Below are positions 33,872-48,250 of a DNA stretch of 64,000 nt, piece by piece. The notes beneath the pieces were generated by a model. The model saw nothing but the letters and a program-made list of their open reading frames with translations, was not told where the DNA came from and did not search any database. Position 1 is the first letter of the stretch. Every line of letters begins with the position of its first letter. Source of the stretch: Azospirillum sp. 412522 (GTDB taxonomy: Bacteria; Pseudomonadota; Alphaproteobacteria; Azospirillales; Azospirillaceae); contig NZ_RWIJ01000001.1 of the NCBI RefSeq assembly GCF_019805165.1, forward strand, positions 478,081 through 542,080. The letters run 5' to 3'. The position numbers and the translations under genes are program-made.

Positions 33872-34952
33872 CCGACTTGCCTTTGCCGTTCAACCGCACT
33901 GCCGCCCATCCAGCCGCTTCGCGCACCACATCGCTGCCATCTCCGCACAGGGCCTCAGCCACCGGGCGCAAAGCGGGATCGCCGCTGTTGCCGATGGCGA
34001 CCAGCACGTTGCGGACAAAGCGGTCGCGGCCGATGCGCTTGATCGGGGAGCCGCTGAACACCTGCCGGAAGCCGGCATCGTCCAACTGCGCGAGATCGGC
34101 CAGACGGGGCGCGGTCAGTTCGGCCCGCGGCAGGAAGGCGGGTTCGGTGGTTGCGCGGGCGAACTTGTTCCAGGGGCAGGCGGCCAGACAATCGTCGCAG
34201 CCATAGATGCGGTTGCCCATCAGCGGCTTGAGATCGTCGGGGATCGGCCCCTTGTGCTCGATGGTCAGGTAGCTGATGCAGCGCCGGGCGTCGATCTGGT
34301 AGGGCGCCGGGAAGGCGGCGGTCGGGCAGGCAACCTGACAGCGGTCGCAGGAGCCGCAGCGGTCGTGGCCCGGCGGATCGGGCGGCAGCTCCAGTGTCGT
34401 GTAGATCTCGCCCAGGAACAGCCACGAGCCATGGTCGCGCGACACCAGATTGGTGTGCTTGCCCTGCCAGCCCAGCCCGGCCTGCATCGCCAGCGGCTTT
34501 TCCATCACAGGGGCGGTGTCGACGAACACCTTCACCCCCGCCTTGGTCTGGTGGGCCAGCCATTGCGCCAGCGTCTTCAGCCGTCCCTTCACGAGGTCGT
34601 GGTAGTCGCGGTTGCGGGCATAGACGGAGACGATGCCACGGTCGGGATGGTTCGCCAGCCGGCGTGGGTCGTCATGGGGGGCATAGCTGGTGCCGAGAGC
34701 GATGACGGTGCGCGCCTCGTCCCACAGCGACTGCGGATGGCTGCGCTGCTCGCGGCGCTCGGCCATCCAGCCCATGTCGCCGTGTCGGCCCTCGGCGACG
34801 AACTGCGCCAGACGCTCTCGCGCCTCCGGCTCCAGGGCGGCGGGGGCGAATCCCACCGCATCGAACCCCACCGCCAGGGCGCGGTCGCGGATGGCGTCCC
34901 GCAGCTGCGCCGGGTCGGCGGAAGCCAGCGGTGCGGATTTAGCCGCGGCCAC
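33864..34952 (-). CDS. queG: Epoxyqueuosine reductase
   Basis: Cobalamin-dependent, Fe-S enzyme that reduces epoxyqueuosine to queuosine in tRNA, the last step of the pathway. 362 residues. Two [4Fe-4S] motifs are seen as [13 protein letters not shown] and [29 protein letters not shown] forms part of the cofactor site. A HEAT-like segment ([16 protein letters not shown]) ends the protein. The GTG at 34952 overlaps the queF end by 14 nt; an ORF reading further upstream lies inside queF. Confidence 0.94.
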   Translation of the reverse strand: MAAAKSAPLASADPAQLRDAIRDRALAVGFDAVGFAPAALEPEARERLAQFVAEGRHGDMGWMAERREQRSHPQSLWDEARTVIALGTSYAPHDDPRRLANHPDRGIVSVYARNRDYHDLVKGRLKTLAQWLAHQTKAGVKVFVDTAPVMEKPLAMQAGLGWQGKHTNLVSRDHGSWLFLGEIYTTLELPPDPPGHDRCGSCDRCQVACPTAAFPAPYQIDARRCISYLTIEHKGPIPDDLKPLMGNRIYGCDDCLAACPWNKFARATTEPAFLPRAELTAPRLADLAQLDDAGFRQVFSGSPIKRIGRDRFVRNVLVAIGNSGDPALRPVAEALCGDGSDVVREAAGWAAVRLNGKGKSDA

Positions 34953-35403
34953 GGTAGGTCGGCACGTCCTGCGACGGGATCCAGGCGCCCTTCGGCGGCT
35001 CGCCGGTCTGGAAGAACACGTCGATCGGGATGCCGCCGCGCGGATACCAATAGCCGCCGATGCGCAGCCACACCGGCGACAGCTCGTCCACCAGCCGCTT
35101 GCCGATGCCGACCGTGCAGGCCTCATGGAAGGCGCCGTGGTTGCGGAAGCTGGTGAGGAACAGCTTCAGCGACTTCGATTCGACCAGCCAGTCGCCGGGC
35201 ACATAGTCGATGACCAGATGGGCGAAGTCGGGCTGGCCGGTGATCGGGCAGAGCGAGGTGAATTCCGGTGCGGTGAAGCGCACGCAGTAGGGGGTGGCGG
35301 GATTCGGGTTCGGCACCCGCTCCAGCACCGCCTCTTCCGGCGTCCTGGGCTGGACGGTGGAGCCGCCGAGCTGGGTCAGGCCGGCATAGATGCTGTCAGT
35401 CAT
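34939..35403 (-). CDS. queF: 7-cyano-7-deazaguanine (preQ0) reductase
   Basis: NADPH-dependent nitrile reductase converting preQ0 to preQ1. 154 residues, the unimodular T-fold type. The catalytic Cys is in [14 protein letters not shown], the substrate Glu in [18 protein letters not shown] and the conserved HEACTV follows. It overlaps tgt by 8 nt and queG by 14 nt, so expression is coupled to the base-exchange enzyme that uses its product. Confidence 0.95.
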   Translation of the reverse strand: MTDSIYAGLTQLGGSTVQPRTPEEAVLERVPNPNPATPYCVRFTAPEFTSLCPITGQPDFAHLVIDYVPGDWLVESKSLKLFLTSFRNHGAFHEACTVGIGKRLVDELSPVWLRIGGYWYPRGGIPIDVFFQTGEPPKGAWIPSQDVPTYRGRG

Positions 35404-36610
35404 CGGTCTTTTCCTCCGCCACCCGGTCCTTCTTCGGCGGGCGGCCTTGCTTCGGCGGCTTGCCGGGCTTGGCGATGGGGTCGATGGTCGCCTCGATGTC
35501 GCCCTCGGTCAGGCGGGCTTCCATCGCGCCGGCGACCTCCTCGAAATTGCCGTCGGCGATGGCCTGCCGCATCGTCCGCATCACGTCCTGATAGTAATGC
35601 AGGTTGTGCCAGGTCAGCAGCATCGGCCCCAGCATCTCGTCCGCCTTGAACAGATGATGCAGATAGCCCCGGCTGTAGCTGCGGCAAGCGGGGCAACCGC
35701 ATTCGGCGTCGAGCGGGCGCTCGTCATGGGCATGGCGGGCGTTGCGGATGTTGATCGTCCCGCTTCGCACGAAGGCCTGGCCGGTGCGCCCCGAGCGGGT
35801 CGGCATCACGCAGTCGAACATGTCGACGCCCCGCCGCACCGCGCCGATCAGGTCGCTCGGCCGGCCGACGCCCATCAGGTAGCGCGGGCGGTCCTTGACC
35901 ATCAGCGGTTCGGTGAAGTCCAGCACGCGGAACATCGTCTCCTGTCCTTCGCCGACCGCCAGCCCGCCGATGGCGTAGCCGTCGAAGCCGATGTCGGTCA
36001 GGGCGGCGACGCTCTCCGCCCGCTGCTCCGGATAGACGCTGCCCTGGACGATGCCGAACAGGCCGTAGCCGGGCCGCTCGACGAAGGCGTCCTTGCTGCG
36101 CCGCGCCCAGCGCATCGACAGGCGCATGGAGGATTCGGCCTGCGCCTCGGTCGCCGGGAAGGGTGTGCACTCGTCCAGGCACATGGTGATGTTGCTGTCC
36201 AGCATGTGCTGGATCTGGATCGAGCGTTCCGGCGTCAGGTGGTGGCGGCTGCCGTCCAGGTGCGATTTGAAGGTGACGCCTTCCTCCGACATGGTGCGCA
36301 GGTCGGACAGGCTCATCACCTGGAAGCCGCCGCTGTCGGTCAGGATCGGCTTGTCCCAGTTCATGAAGCGATGCAGCCCGCCCAGCTGCGCCACCCGCTC
36401 CGCCGTCGGGCGCAGCATCAGGTGATAGGTGTTGCCGAGCAGGATTTCGGCGCCGGTGGAGGCCACCGCGTCGGTGGTCATCGCCTTCACCGTCGCCGCG
36501 GTGCCGACCGGCATGAAGGCCGGCGTCTCGATGGTGCCGTGGGCGGTGGTCACGCGGCCGCGCCGCGCCCGTCCGTCGGTCGCCAGAAGGTCAAAGCCGA
36601 TGCCGGTCAT
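35396..36610 (-). CDS. tgt: tRNA-guanine transglycosylase
   Basis: Exchanges G34 for preQ1 in GUN-anticodon tRNAs. 404 residues. Catalytic Asp in [12 protein letters not shown] and nucleophile Asp in [16 protein letters not shown] are present, and the zinc site is C-x-C-x2-C...H ([17 protein letters not shown]). The Lys/Pro-rich C-terminal tail ([14 protein letters not shown]) is an extension beyond the family norm. The start overlaps the queA stop by 4 nt. Confidence 0.96.
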   Translation of the reverse strand: MTGIGFDLLATDGRARRGRVTTAHGTIETPAFMPVGTAATVKAMTTDAVASTGAEILLGNTYHLMLRPTAERVAQLGGLHRFMNWDKPILTDSGGFQVMSLSDLRTMSEEGVTFKSHLDGSRHHLTPERSIQIQHMLDSNITMCLDECTPFPATEAQAESSMRLSMRWARRSKDAFVERPGYGLFGIVQGSVYPEQRAESVAALTDIGFDGYAIGGLAVGEGQETMFRVLDFTEPLMVKDRPRYLMGVGRPSDLIGAVRRGVDMFDCVMPTRSGRTGQAFVRSGTINIRNARHAHDERPLDAECGCPACRSYSRGYLHHLFKADEMLGPMLLTWHNLHYYQDVMRTMRQAIADGNFEEVAGAMEARLTEGDIEATIDPIAKPGKPPKQGRPPKKDRVAEEKTDD

Positions 36611-37650
36611 GAGGGGTCCGTCCTGTGCAGCAGCGAGGCGTCGCCGTAGCTGAAGAAGCGATAGTTCTGGTCGATGGCGTGCTGATAGGCCGCCCGCATG
36701 CGGTCATAGCCGGCGAAGGCGCAGACCAGCATGAACAGGGTCGATTTCGGCAGGTGGAAGTTGGTCCACAAGAGATCGACGATGCGGAAGCGGTAGCCGG
36801 GGGTGATGAAGATGTCGGTGTCGCCGCTGAAGGGGACGAGCGTCCCGTCTTCCCGTCCCGCCGTCTCCAGAATGCGCAGCGCCGTGGTGCCGACCGAGAC
36901 GATGCGGCCGCCGGCAGCGCGCGTTTCGTTCACCGCGGCCGCGGTCTCGGGAGAGATCTCGCCCCACTCGCTGTGCATCTTGTGGTCGGCGATGTCGTCC
37001 ACCTTCACCGGCAGGAAGGTGCCGGCGCCGACATGCAAGGTGACCGGCACCCGCCGCACGCCGCGTTCATCCAGCGCTGCCAGCAGCTCCGGCGTGAAGT
37101 GCAGCCCGGCGGTGGGGGCGGCGACGGCGCCTTCGCGCGCGGCGAAGACGGTCTGGTAATCGGCGTTGTCGCCCTCGTCGGCCTTGCGGCGGATATAGGG
37201 GGGCAGCGGCATGCGGCCATGGCGGTGCAGCGCCTCCATCAGCTCCGCCCCGCCGGCGGAGAAGCGCAGCCGCACCTCCATGCCGTCCTTGGCGACGACC
37301 TCGGCGCTGAAATCCTCGGCAATCGCGATGGTGTCGCCGGGCTTCAGCCGCTTGCCGGGCTTGGAGAAGGTCGCCCATTCCCGCTCGCCCAGCCGCTTGT
37401 GCAGCGTGATCTCCACCGTCACCTCGCCGCGCCGGCCGTCGAGCCGGGCGGGAATGACGCGGGTATCGTTCACGACCATCAGGTCGCCCGGCTGCAGCAG
37501 CGTGGGCAGGTCGCGCACGAGCAGGTCGCGCAAGGGGAGGTCGCAGGAGGGCGAACCCACCTCCAGCAGGCGGGCGGCGTCGCGCGGCCGGACGGGATGC
37601 TCGGCGATCCGGTCGGGCGGCAGGTCGAAGTCGAAATCGGCGGTCTTCAT
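36607..37650 (-). CDS. queA: S-adenosylmethionine:tRNA ribosyltransferase-isomerase
   Basis: Transfers and isomerises the ribosyl group of SAM onto preQ1-tRNA, giving epoxyqueuosine. 347 residues, with the family start [19 protein letters not shown] and motifs [13 protein letters not shown] and [18 protein letters not shown]. First gene of the que operon. No Shine-Dalgarno sequence is seen before the ATG and the predicted promoter lies very close, so the message may be nearly leaderless. No preQ1 riboswitch is visible. Confidence 0.96.
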   Translation of the reverse strand: MKTADFDFDLPPDRIAEHPVRPRDAARLLEVGSPSCDLPLRDLLVRDLPTLLQPGDLMVVNDTRVIPARLDGRRGEVTVEITLHKRLGEREWATFSKPGKRLKPGDTIAIAEDFSAEVVAKDGMEVRLRFSAGGAELMEALHRHGRMPLPPYIRRKADEGDNADYQTVFAAREGAVAAPTAGLHFTPELLAALDERGVRRVPVTLHVGAGTFLPVKVDDIADHKMHSEWGEISPETAAAVNETRAAGGRIVSVGTTALRILETAGREDGTLVPFSGDTDIFITPGYRFRIVDLLWTNFHLPKSTLFMLVCAFAGYDRMRAAYQHAIDQNYRFFSYGDASLLHRTDPS

Positions 37651-37662
37651 GGGAGGCGCAAG

Positions 37663-37692
37663 CTATAGACCGAACTGTGGGCGGATGGGAAG
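37663..37692 (-). promoter_or_regulatory. Putative que operon promoter
   Basis: Minus strand CTTCCC (37692-37687), 18-bp spacer, CTATAG (37668-37663), an alphaproteobacterial-style -10. The start would fall near 37656, about 5 nt before the queA ATG. Confidence 0.35.
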
Positions 37693-37742
37693 GGTTTGGG
37701 GGCGGGCCATCTGCCGGGGCGCCGGCTTTTTGCCCCCATCCC

Positions 37743-39089
37743 TCACTCCGCCTGCGGCAAGCCCTGGGCCGCGAGGGCCGCGCTCTGCCTTGCGGCCAGG
37801 GCGTCGACGTCGAAGTCGCGGATCAGCCCCTGGAACATCTGGTACCAGTTCAGCTCCGCCTTCAGATGCAGGAAGACCGATCCCAGCCCCACCGCCGCGC
37901 GGTCCATGAAGACGAACTCGCGCGGGATTTCCACCCCGCCGACGCGGCGCAGCTCGGCATGGACCTTGCCGGCGGTCTCCCGGCCGTAATGGCCGCCGTT
38001 GGTCTCCTCGATCTTGCGCTGGCGATCCTCCATGATCGGAGCGTAGACGAAACGCGCCCAGATGTTCAGCACGTCGACCAGCTCGTTCGACGGGTTGACG
38101 AAGCCCCAGGTGCGGTAGGCCTCCACCGCCTGCTCGCGGTTGTCGGTGCGCAGCGCGTTGTACAGGTCGATCACGCCTTTGACGAAGCTGGGCTTGAAGA
38201 CGCGGATGCAGCCGAAATCCAGCAGGTTGATCGAGCGGTCGGGCCGGACCGTGTAGTTGCCCAGATGCGGGTCGCCGTGGATGACGCCGTAATTGTAGAA
38301 GGGCACGTACCAGGCGCGGAACATGTTCATTGCCAGTTCGTCGCGGGCTTCCGGCTGCTCGGCGACGAAGTCCAGGATCCTGCGGCCATGCACCCACCCC
38401 ATGGTCAGCAGCCGCCTGGTCGACAGTTCCGGCACCACGTCCGGCACATGGACGCCGGGCGTGCCGGCCAGCATCGACTGGTAGAGTCGGGTGTGTCTGG
38501 CCTCCCGTTCGTAATCCAGCTCCTCGCGCAGGCGGGCGCCGATCTCCTTCTGGATCTGGCGGGTGGAGATGGCGCTGTCGGTCCGTTCGAAGATCGCGAA
38601 GATCAGGCCGAGCTGCCGCAGGTCGGCCTCCACCGCCGAGGCCATGTCTGGGTATTGCAGCTTGCAGGCGAGCTCCCGCCCGTCCGGTCCGATCGCCTTG
38701 TGGACCTGACCCAACGACGCGGCGGCGGCGGCGGTGTGCTCGAAGCTCTGGAAGCGCGACTGCCAGTTGGGCCCGAGCTCGCTCGCCATCCGCCTCTTGA
38801 CGAAGGGCCAGCCCATCGACGGCGCGTCGGCCTGAAGCTGCGCCAGTTCCTGGGTGTATTCCTTCGGCAGGGCGTCGGGGATGGTGGACAGGATCTGCGC
38901 CACCTTCATCAACGGCCCTTTCAGCCCGCCCAGTGCCGCCCGCAGTTCCGCCGCGTGGCGTTCCCGCTCCACGCGGATTCCCAGCACGCGCTCGCCCGCC
39001 AGTCGCGCGGCCAGCCCGCCAACGGCGGTGCCGACCCGCGCGTACCGCGCGACCCGCCCGCCCCATGTGTTCTCATCGTGTTCCGGCAT
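37743..39089 (-). CDS. ABC1/AarF/UbiB-family atypical kinase
   Basis: 448 residues of the ADCK/UbiB protein-kinase-like family. The N-terminal K-x-G-Q-type element reads GPLMKVAQILSTIPDALP (Gly replaced by Ala-Gln spacing KVAQ); the Ala-rich loop is AAAAASLGQVHKA; the HRD-like site HGDPHLGNYTV and metal site LLDFGCIRVF follow. Family members support ubiquinone synthesis or lipid handling. It lacks a C-terminal membrane anchor, unlike UbiB proper, so a role in ubiquinone is possible but not shown. The ATG at 39089 is chosen; a longer frame opens at 39206. Confidence 0.9.
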   Translation of the reverse strand: MPEHDENTWGGRVARYARVGTAVGGLAARLAGERVLGIRVERERHAAELRAALGGLKGPLMKVAQILSTIPDALPKEYTQELAQLQADAPSMGWPFVKRRMASELGPNWQSRFQSFEHTAAAAASLGQVHKAIGPDGRELACKLQYPDMASAVEADLRQLGLIFAIFERTDSAISTRQIQKEIGARLREELDYEREARHTRLYQSMLAGTPGVHVPDVVPELSTRRLLTMGWVHGRRILDFVAEQPEARDELAMNMFRAWYVPFYNYGVIHGDPHLGNYTVRPDRSINLLDFGCIRVFKPSFVKGVIDLYNALRTDNREQAVEAYRTWGFVNPSNELVDVLNIWARFVYAPIMEDRQRKIEETNGGHYGRETAGKVHAELRRVGGVEIPREFVFMDRAAVGLGSVFLHLKAELNWYQMFQGLIRDFDVDALAARQSAALAAQGLPQAE

Positions 39090-39364
39090 GTCCACAAGGT
39101 GGGTTCGGCTCCGGCAAAAGGCCAGCCCTCTGCCGATCGGAGAAGGCCGATGGAAGGCTCCCGGATGGCGCTGCGCCGCAGCATGCGATTTTCTTGACAG
39201 CTTCATGAAAGGGGAGCAGGCTCCGTCTTACAGTAATCGACATCGAGGTGAAGTGAGCGAGCATCGGAAACGCCTTACCGTTCAAGCGGTTGGCTTGGGC
39301 GGAACAGTAGAGACCGATACCAGGGAGGGTGAGTAAGATCATGACTCCACCGGCGCTTACCTGA
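39090..39364. other. Intergenic stretch upstream of the kinase gene
   Basis: No supported gene on either strand. A good -35 box TTGACA occurs at 39195-39200 on the plus strand but its spacing-matched -10 (CAGGCT) is poor. Nothing else is recognised. Confidence 0.3.
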
Positions 39365-39392
39365 TTATGCCGATCTGTTCGGCCGATATAAC
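39365..39392 (+). promoter_or_regulatory. Putative promoter of the 39.4-kb small RNA
   Basis: TTATGC (39365-39370), 16-bp spacer, TATAAC (39387-39392, 5/6). Predicted start near 39399. Confidence 0.4.
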
Positions 39393-39398
39393 TGAGGT

Positions 39399-39500
39399 TT
39401 CAGTTTCGAATTCTTTCGCCTGACTGGCGATTTCATCCGGGCCGTTGATGCCCGCTGCGAAAGCCCTCGCCCGGTATCGGAGCGAGGGCTTTTGTTTTGC
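39399..39500 (+). ncRNA. Candidate ~100-nt intergenic small RNA
   Basis: Between a -10-like TATAAC and a strong terminator, with no reading frame of substance. Three hairpins follow in order: TCGCC/GGCGA (39416-39430), CGGGC/GCCCG (39438-39454) and the terminator (39461-39491). A compact promoter-hairpins-terminator unit of this size is typical of a trans-acting small RNA; a short leader of the binding-protein gene that ends prematurely is the alternative. Family not recognised. Confidence 0.42.
39461..39500 (+). terminator. Intrinsic terminator
   Basis: A 10-bp perfect stem AAGCCCTCGC/GCGAGGGCTT (39461-39470, 39482-39491), 11-nt loop, then TTTGTTTT. No protein gene on this strand ends nearby. 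Confidence 0.85.
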
Positions 39501-39671
39501 CGGGAATATACCTCCTCACGGGGCAGGCAGGGGCAAAGCATCGGCAACACGTTTCAAACGATACTGTTTGCGCATGAAATCAAATCCCGCTATCCACGAA
39601 ACCGAACGGTGCGGCAGGACGCCGCAGGTCGGCACGCGCCCGTCACACAAAACGAGGATGGGGAGGATCGC

Positions 39672-40895
39672 ATGGGTCGGTTGTTCAAGCCTTTGGCGCT
39701 GGCGGCGCTGCTTGCCACAGCGGCGTTGACCGGTGAGACGGTGTCCGCGCGGGCGCAGACTGCCAAACCGGTGCGTATCGGGGTGCTGGCGGACGAGGCC
39801 GGCTTCGCGTCGGACATCGGCGGCAAGGGCGCGGTGCTCGCCACCCGGATGGCGGTGGAGGACTTCGGCGGCAGCGTGCTCGGCCGGCCGGTCGAAGTAC
39901 TGTCGGCCGACATGCAGAACAAGCCGGACGTGGCGTCCAACATCGTACGCAGCTGGTTCGACACCGAGGGTGTCGACATGGTGACCGACATCCCGGTCTC
40001 CTCGGTGGCGCTGGCTGTGCAGGTGGTGGCGCGCGAGAAGAAGAGGGTGCTGATGATCAGCGCCGCGACGACGACCGAGCTGACCAACGCCCAATGCTCC
40101 CCCTACAGCATCCACTGGGCGGACGACACCGCGTCGCTGGCGGTCGGCACCACCAAGGCGGTGGTGCAGTCGGGCGGCACCAGCTGGTACTTCATCACCG
40201 CCGACTTCGCCTTCGGCACGGCGATGGAGAAGGCGGCGACCGAGGCGATCCGCCAAGCCGGCGGCACCGTGGTCGGCGGGGTGCGCCACCCGATGGGCAC
40301 CAGTGATTTCGGCTCCTACCTGTTGAGCGCCCAGGGCAGCGGCGCCAAGGTGGTGGCGCTCGCCAACGTCGGGGCGGAGACCATCGGCACCATCAAGCAG
40401 GCGGGCGAGTTCGGGCTGACCCAGTCCGGCCAGCGGCTGGTCGGCTACATCGTCTTCATCACCGACATCCACTCTCTGGGACTCGACCTCGCCAAGGGGC
40501 TGTATGTCACCAGCGGCTTCTACTGGGACCGCAACGACCAGACGCGGGCCTGGGCCAAGCGCTTCTTCGAGCGCCACGGCAAGATGCCGACCAAGGAACA
40601 GGCCAACACCTACCTCGCCACCCTGCACTGGCTGAAGGGCGTCAAGGCAGCGGGCACCACCGATGCCGAAGCGGTCACCGCCGCGATGAAGGCGATGCCG
40701 ACCGACTATTTCGGCACCCCCGGCAGCATCCGCAAGGACGGTCGCGTGCTGTACGACCTTGAGCTTTACCAAGTGAAGACCCCGGCGGAAAGCAAGGCGC
40801 CGTGGGACTATTACAAGCAGGTCCGCAGCATTCCGGCATCGGAAGCCTTCCTGCCGATCGAGACCAGCAGCTGCCCGTTCGTGAAAGCCCAGTGA
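39672..40895 (+). CDS. Periplasmic amino-acid/amide-type ABC substrate-binding protein
   Basis: 407 residues of the Leu/Ile/Val-binding (HAAT) type I fold. The signal peptide LFKPLALAALLATAALTG has its cleavage site after SARA, and GGGGAGG lies 7 nt before the ATG. The mature part begins KPVRIGVLADEAGFASDIGG; other segments are LMISAATTTELTNAQCSPYS, WYFITADFAFGTAMEKAA and YLATLHWLKGVKAAG. Cysteines in TNAQCSPYS and near the C terminus may pair. No permease or ATPase adjoins, so it is an orphan component; the ligand is unknown. Confidence 0.92.
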   Translation: MGRLFKPLALAALLATAALTGETVSARAQTAKPVRIGVLADEAGFASDIGGKGAVLATRMAVEDFGGSVLGRPVEVLSADMQNKPDVASNIVRSWFDTEGVDMVTDIPVSSVALAVQVVAREKKRVLMISAATTTELTNAQCSPYSIHWADDTASLAVGTTKAVVQSGGTSWYFITADFAFGTAMEKAATEAIRQAGGTVVGGVRHPMGTSDFGSYLLSAQGSGAKVVALANVGAETIGTIKQAGEFGLTQSGQRLVGYIVFITDIHSLGLDLAKGLYVTSGFYWDRNDQTRAWAKRFFERHGKMPTKEQANTYLATLHWLKGVKAAGTTDAEAVTAAMKAMPTDYFGTPGSIRKDGRVLYDLELYQVKTPAESKAPWDYYKQVRSIPASEAFLPIETSSCPFVKAQ

Positions 40896-41008
40896 TTGAC
40901 GCAGATGTGACCCGCAGATCGTTGCGTGCGGATTTGGGGTCGAGAGGGGTTCCCGCCGGGCCGCGATCCGGGTTACACTCCGCTCTTTAGGTGCTGCGGG
41001 GACGGTAC

Positions 41009-42031
41009 GTGGATCTACAGGTGCAAAGCGAGCGGCAGAACGACACCGGGCGGTTGCGTTCGTCGGCGCTGGTGCGCCCGGTCTTCGCCGCGCTGGACCT
41101 CGGCACCAACAATTGCCGCCTGCTGATCGCCAAGTCGGCGCCGGGCGGCTTCCGCGTCGTCGATGCCTTTTCCCGAATCGTCCGGCTGGGCGAGGGCTTG
41201 AGCCGCAACGACCATCTGTCGGAGCCCGCGATGGAACGCACCATCGCGGCTCTGCGCGTCTGCGGTTCCAAGATCGAGCGCCGCGGCTGCACCGCGATAC
41301 GCGCCGTCGGGACGGAGGCCTGCCGCCGGGCCGCCAACAGCGCCGCCTTCGTCGAGGCGGTGGAGCGCGAGACCGGCATCCCGCTGGAGATCATCTCCAG
41401 CCAGGAGGAGGGGCGGCTGGCGCTGGCCGGCTGCGCCGCGTTGCTGGAACCGACACATCCCTATGCCATTGTGTTCGACATCGGCGGCGGCTCCACCGAA
41501 CTCATGTGGCTGGCGGTGGAGAAGGGGCGCGCGCCGCGCCTGCTCGACCAGACCTCCATCCGCTGCGGCGTGATCGGCCTGACCGAGGAATATGGCGGCC
41601 CCAACGTCACCCGCGCCAACTACACCCAGATGGTGGAGGCGGTGGCCGATGCCATCGCCCCCTTCGAGGCGCGCAACCGCATCCAGAGCCGCATCGACGC
41701 CGGCAAGGTGCAGATGCTCGGCACGTCCGGCACGGTGACGACGCTGGCCGGCGTGCATCTGGGGCTCTGCCGGTACGACCGGCGGGCGGTGGACGGCAGC
41801 TATCTGCGCGTCGACCATGCCCGTGCGGTGATCGACCATCTCGTCGCGCAGGATTTCGACGGTCGCGCCCGTCATCCCTGCATCGGCCAGGACCGTGCCG
41901 ATCTGGTGGTCGCCGGCTGCGCCGTTCTGGACGCGCTGTGCGATGCCTGGCCGGTGGAGCGGCTGCGCATCGCCGACCGGGGCCTGCGCGAAGGAATTCT
42001 GGTGGACCTGATCGGGGCCGCCGGCGAATGA
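41009..42031 (+). CDS. ppx: Exopolyphosphatase / Ppx-GppA family phosphatase
   Basis: 340 residues with ASKHA fold: FAALDLGTNNCRLLIA (phosphate 1), the acidic SQEEGRLAL, IVFDIGGGSTELMW (phosphate 2) and MLGTSGTVTTLAGVH. It lacks the C-terminal HD-like domain of long Ppx, matching short alphaproteobacterial Ppx/GppA proteins, which degrade polyphosphate or pppGpp; sequence alone does not choose. I prefer the GTG at 41009 because GGGGA lies 6 nt upstream; a GTG at 40991 has no site. rlmE follows. Confidence 0.92.
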   Translation: MDLQVQSERQNDTGRLRSSALVRPVFAALDLGTNNCRLLIAKSAPGGFRVVDAFSRIVRLGEGLSRNDHLSEPAMERTIAALRVCGSKIERRGCTAIRAVGTEACRRAANSAAFVEAVERETGIPLEIISSQEEGRLALAGCAALLEPTHPYAIVFDIGGGSTELMWLAVEKGRAPRLLDQTSIRCGVIGLTEEYGGPNVTRANYTQMVEAVADAIAPFEARNRIQSRIDAGKVQMLGTSGTVTTLAGVHLGLCRYDRRAVDGSYLRVDHARAVIDHLVAQDFDGRARHPCIGQDRADLVVAGCAVLDALCDAWPVERLRIADRGLREGILVDLIGAAGE

Positions 42032-42100
42032 CCGCATACGAATGACCGTGAGGAGAGATGGGTTCTCTCCATGCCGGATGACCGAGGAACTGCAGCGATC

Positions 42101-42808
42101 ATGACCGAAAAGACTCCGTCGACGCGCCCGGGCGGGCGCCGTGCCACGGTCCGTGTGAAGACCGCCGGCAAGCGTACGGAATCCTCCAAGCGCTGGCTCG
42201 AACGCCACCTGAACGACCCTTATGTGGCCGAGGCGACCAAGCGCGGCTACCGTTCGCGCGCTGCGTTCAAGCTGCTGCAGCTGGACGAGAAGTTCCGCCT
42301 GCTCGGTCCCGGCAAGCGCGTGGTCGATCTGGGCGCCGCTCCCGGCGGCTGGACCCAGATCGCGGTGGAAAGGGTGCAGATCGCCAAGGAAGGCTGGAAG
42401 GTCGTCGGGTTGGACATCCTGCCGATGGATCCGGTCCCCGGCGCCACCACCATGCAGGCCGATTTCCTCGAGGAGGGCGCCGCCGACAAGCTGAAGGACG
42501 CGCTGGGTGGCCCGGCAGACCTTGTGCTGAGCGACATGGCCGCTCCCACCACCGGCCACCAGCAGACCGACCATCTGCGCATCATGGGGCTGGCCGAGGC
42601 GGCTTACGACTTCGCGGAGGAGGTGCTGGCCCCCGGCGGCGCCTTCGTCGCCAAGCTGTTCCAGGGCGGGGCGGAGCGGTCGCTGCTCGACCGGCTGCGG
42701 CGCGACTTCGCCGTGGTCAAACATGCCAAGCCGCCGGCCAGCCGTGCCGAATCGTCGGAGACCTATGTCGTCGCCACCGGTTTCCGCGGCGGCAACGTGA
42801 ACGACTGA
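42101..42808 (+). CDS. rlmE: 23S rRNA (uridine-2'-O-)-methyltransferase
   Basis: The FtsJ/RrmJ enzyme, which methylates the A-loop uridine of 23S rRNA. 235 residues from the ATG at 42101; an ATG at 42071 is also in frame. SAM site VVDLGAAPGGWTQIA; the catalytic K-D-K-E residues lie in SRAAFKLLQ, LVLSDMAAPTTGH, AFVAKLFQG and SSETYVVATGF. The basic N-terminal tail (RPGGRRATVRVKTAGKR) probably contacts rRNA. A 6-bp hairpin GGAGAG/CTCTCC lies at 42052-42070, close to both starts, and might hide the upstream one. Confidence 0.94.
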   Translation: MTEKTPSTRPGGRRATVRVKTAGKRTESSKRWLERHLNDPYVAEATKRGYRSRAAFKLLQLDEKFRLLGPGKRVVDLGAAPGGWTQIAVERVQIAKEGWKVVGLDILPMDPVPGATTMQADFLEEGAADKLKDALGGPADLVLSDMAAPTTGHQQTDHLRIMGLAEAAYDFAEEVLAPGGAFVAKLFQGGAERSLLDRLRRDFAVVKHAKPPASRAESSETYVVATGFRGGNVND

Positions 42809-44395
<1,587 letters not shown>

Positions 44396-44425
44396 GGAAG
44401 CGTTCGGGAGCGTCGTCGCCGGACA

Positions 44426-47502
<3,077 letters not shown>

Positions 47503-47711
47503 CCGCACCCCTTTCACACGTCCGCCAAAATGTCGCATCCCCGTTCGCCCGGATTGACGGACGCGGATCGAAGGGAGTGAGATCAGAAAACGCTTATAGG
47601 AAAAAGTGAAACGATGCCGAGCAGGTGGCCCGACCCTGAAGCGGGGCGGTGCCGACAGGCGGTCAACGCCCGCATCCGCCTGCCCGGCAGCCAACGAAGG
47701 GGGAAAACGCC

Positions 47712-48131
47712 ATGGAGCCAATTCAGTGGTCGCGCTGGATGAGCGTGGGCAACGACGCGCTGGACGAGGATCACCGCGTCCTGATCGCCATCGTCAACAA
47801 GCTGTATGACGAGGCCAACCGCCAGGACCCCGCGCTGATCGAAGCCATCCTGAACGAACTGATCGCCTATACCCGCCATCATTTCGCCGAGGAGGAGGCG
47901 CAGATGGCCCGGCTGAACTATCCGACATTCGCCGCGCACAAGGCCCTGCATGACAATCTGACCCGGCAGGTCGAAAGCTACCGGGACGAGTTCCGCGCGG
48001 ACGGCGGGCGGATCAGTGGCGAGGAGGTGTTCCTGTTCTGCTCCGACTGGCTGGGCAAGCATATCCTGAAGGAAGATACCCGTTTCGGTGAATATGCCGA
48101 CAACGGTGCGGAGCTGGCTGCCGTGGAGTAG
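47712..48131 (+). CDS. Bacteriohemerythrin
   Basis: A 139-residue single-domain di-iron oxygen-binding protein. The four-helix ligand set is visible: His in LDEDHRVLIA, His-x3-Glu in TRHHFAEEEAQM, two His in FAAHKALHDNL, and His plus Asp in DWLGKHILKEDTRF. AAGGGGGAAAACGCC precedes the ATG at 47712; a further in-frame ATG is at 47649. Stand-alone hemerythrins are common in microaerobic, chemotactic bacteria, where they deliver or sense oxygen. Confidence 0.94.
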   Translation: MEPIQWSRWMSVGNDALDEDHRVLIAIVNKLYDEANRQDPALIEAILNELIAYTRHHFAEEEAQMARLNYPTFAAHKALHDNLTRQVESYRDEFRADGGRISGEEVFLFCSDWLGKHILKEDTRFGEYADNGAELAAVE

Positions 48132-48250
48132 GGGGCTGCCCAATTTCCCTTCGCTTGCCAGAAGCGCGATCTGAAGAAAATTACCTAAAATATTGAAACA
48201 ACTCTGGAATTGTAGATATCCCGAACTCGTAGGCAGAGCCTGTTCCGAAA

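Noticed and set aside
37651..37742. PreQ1 riboswitch before queA
   Set aside because: No C-rich loop/A-rich tail aptamer in the 92-bp gap.
42025..42048. Direct repeat CGAATGACCG at the ppx end
   Set aside because: Ten bases, two copies, 14 bp apart; probably chance or a small duplication with no visible function.
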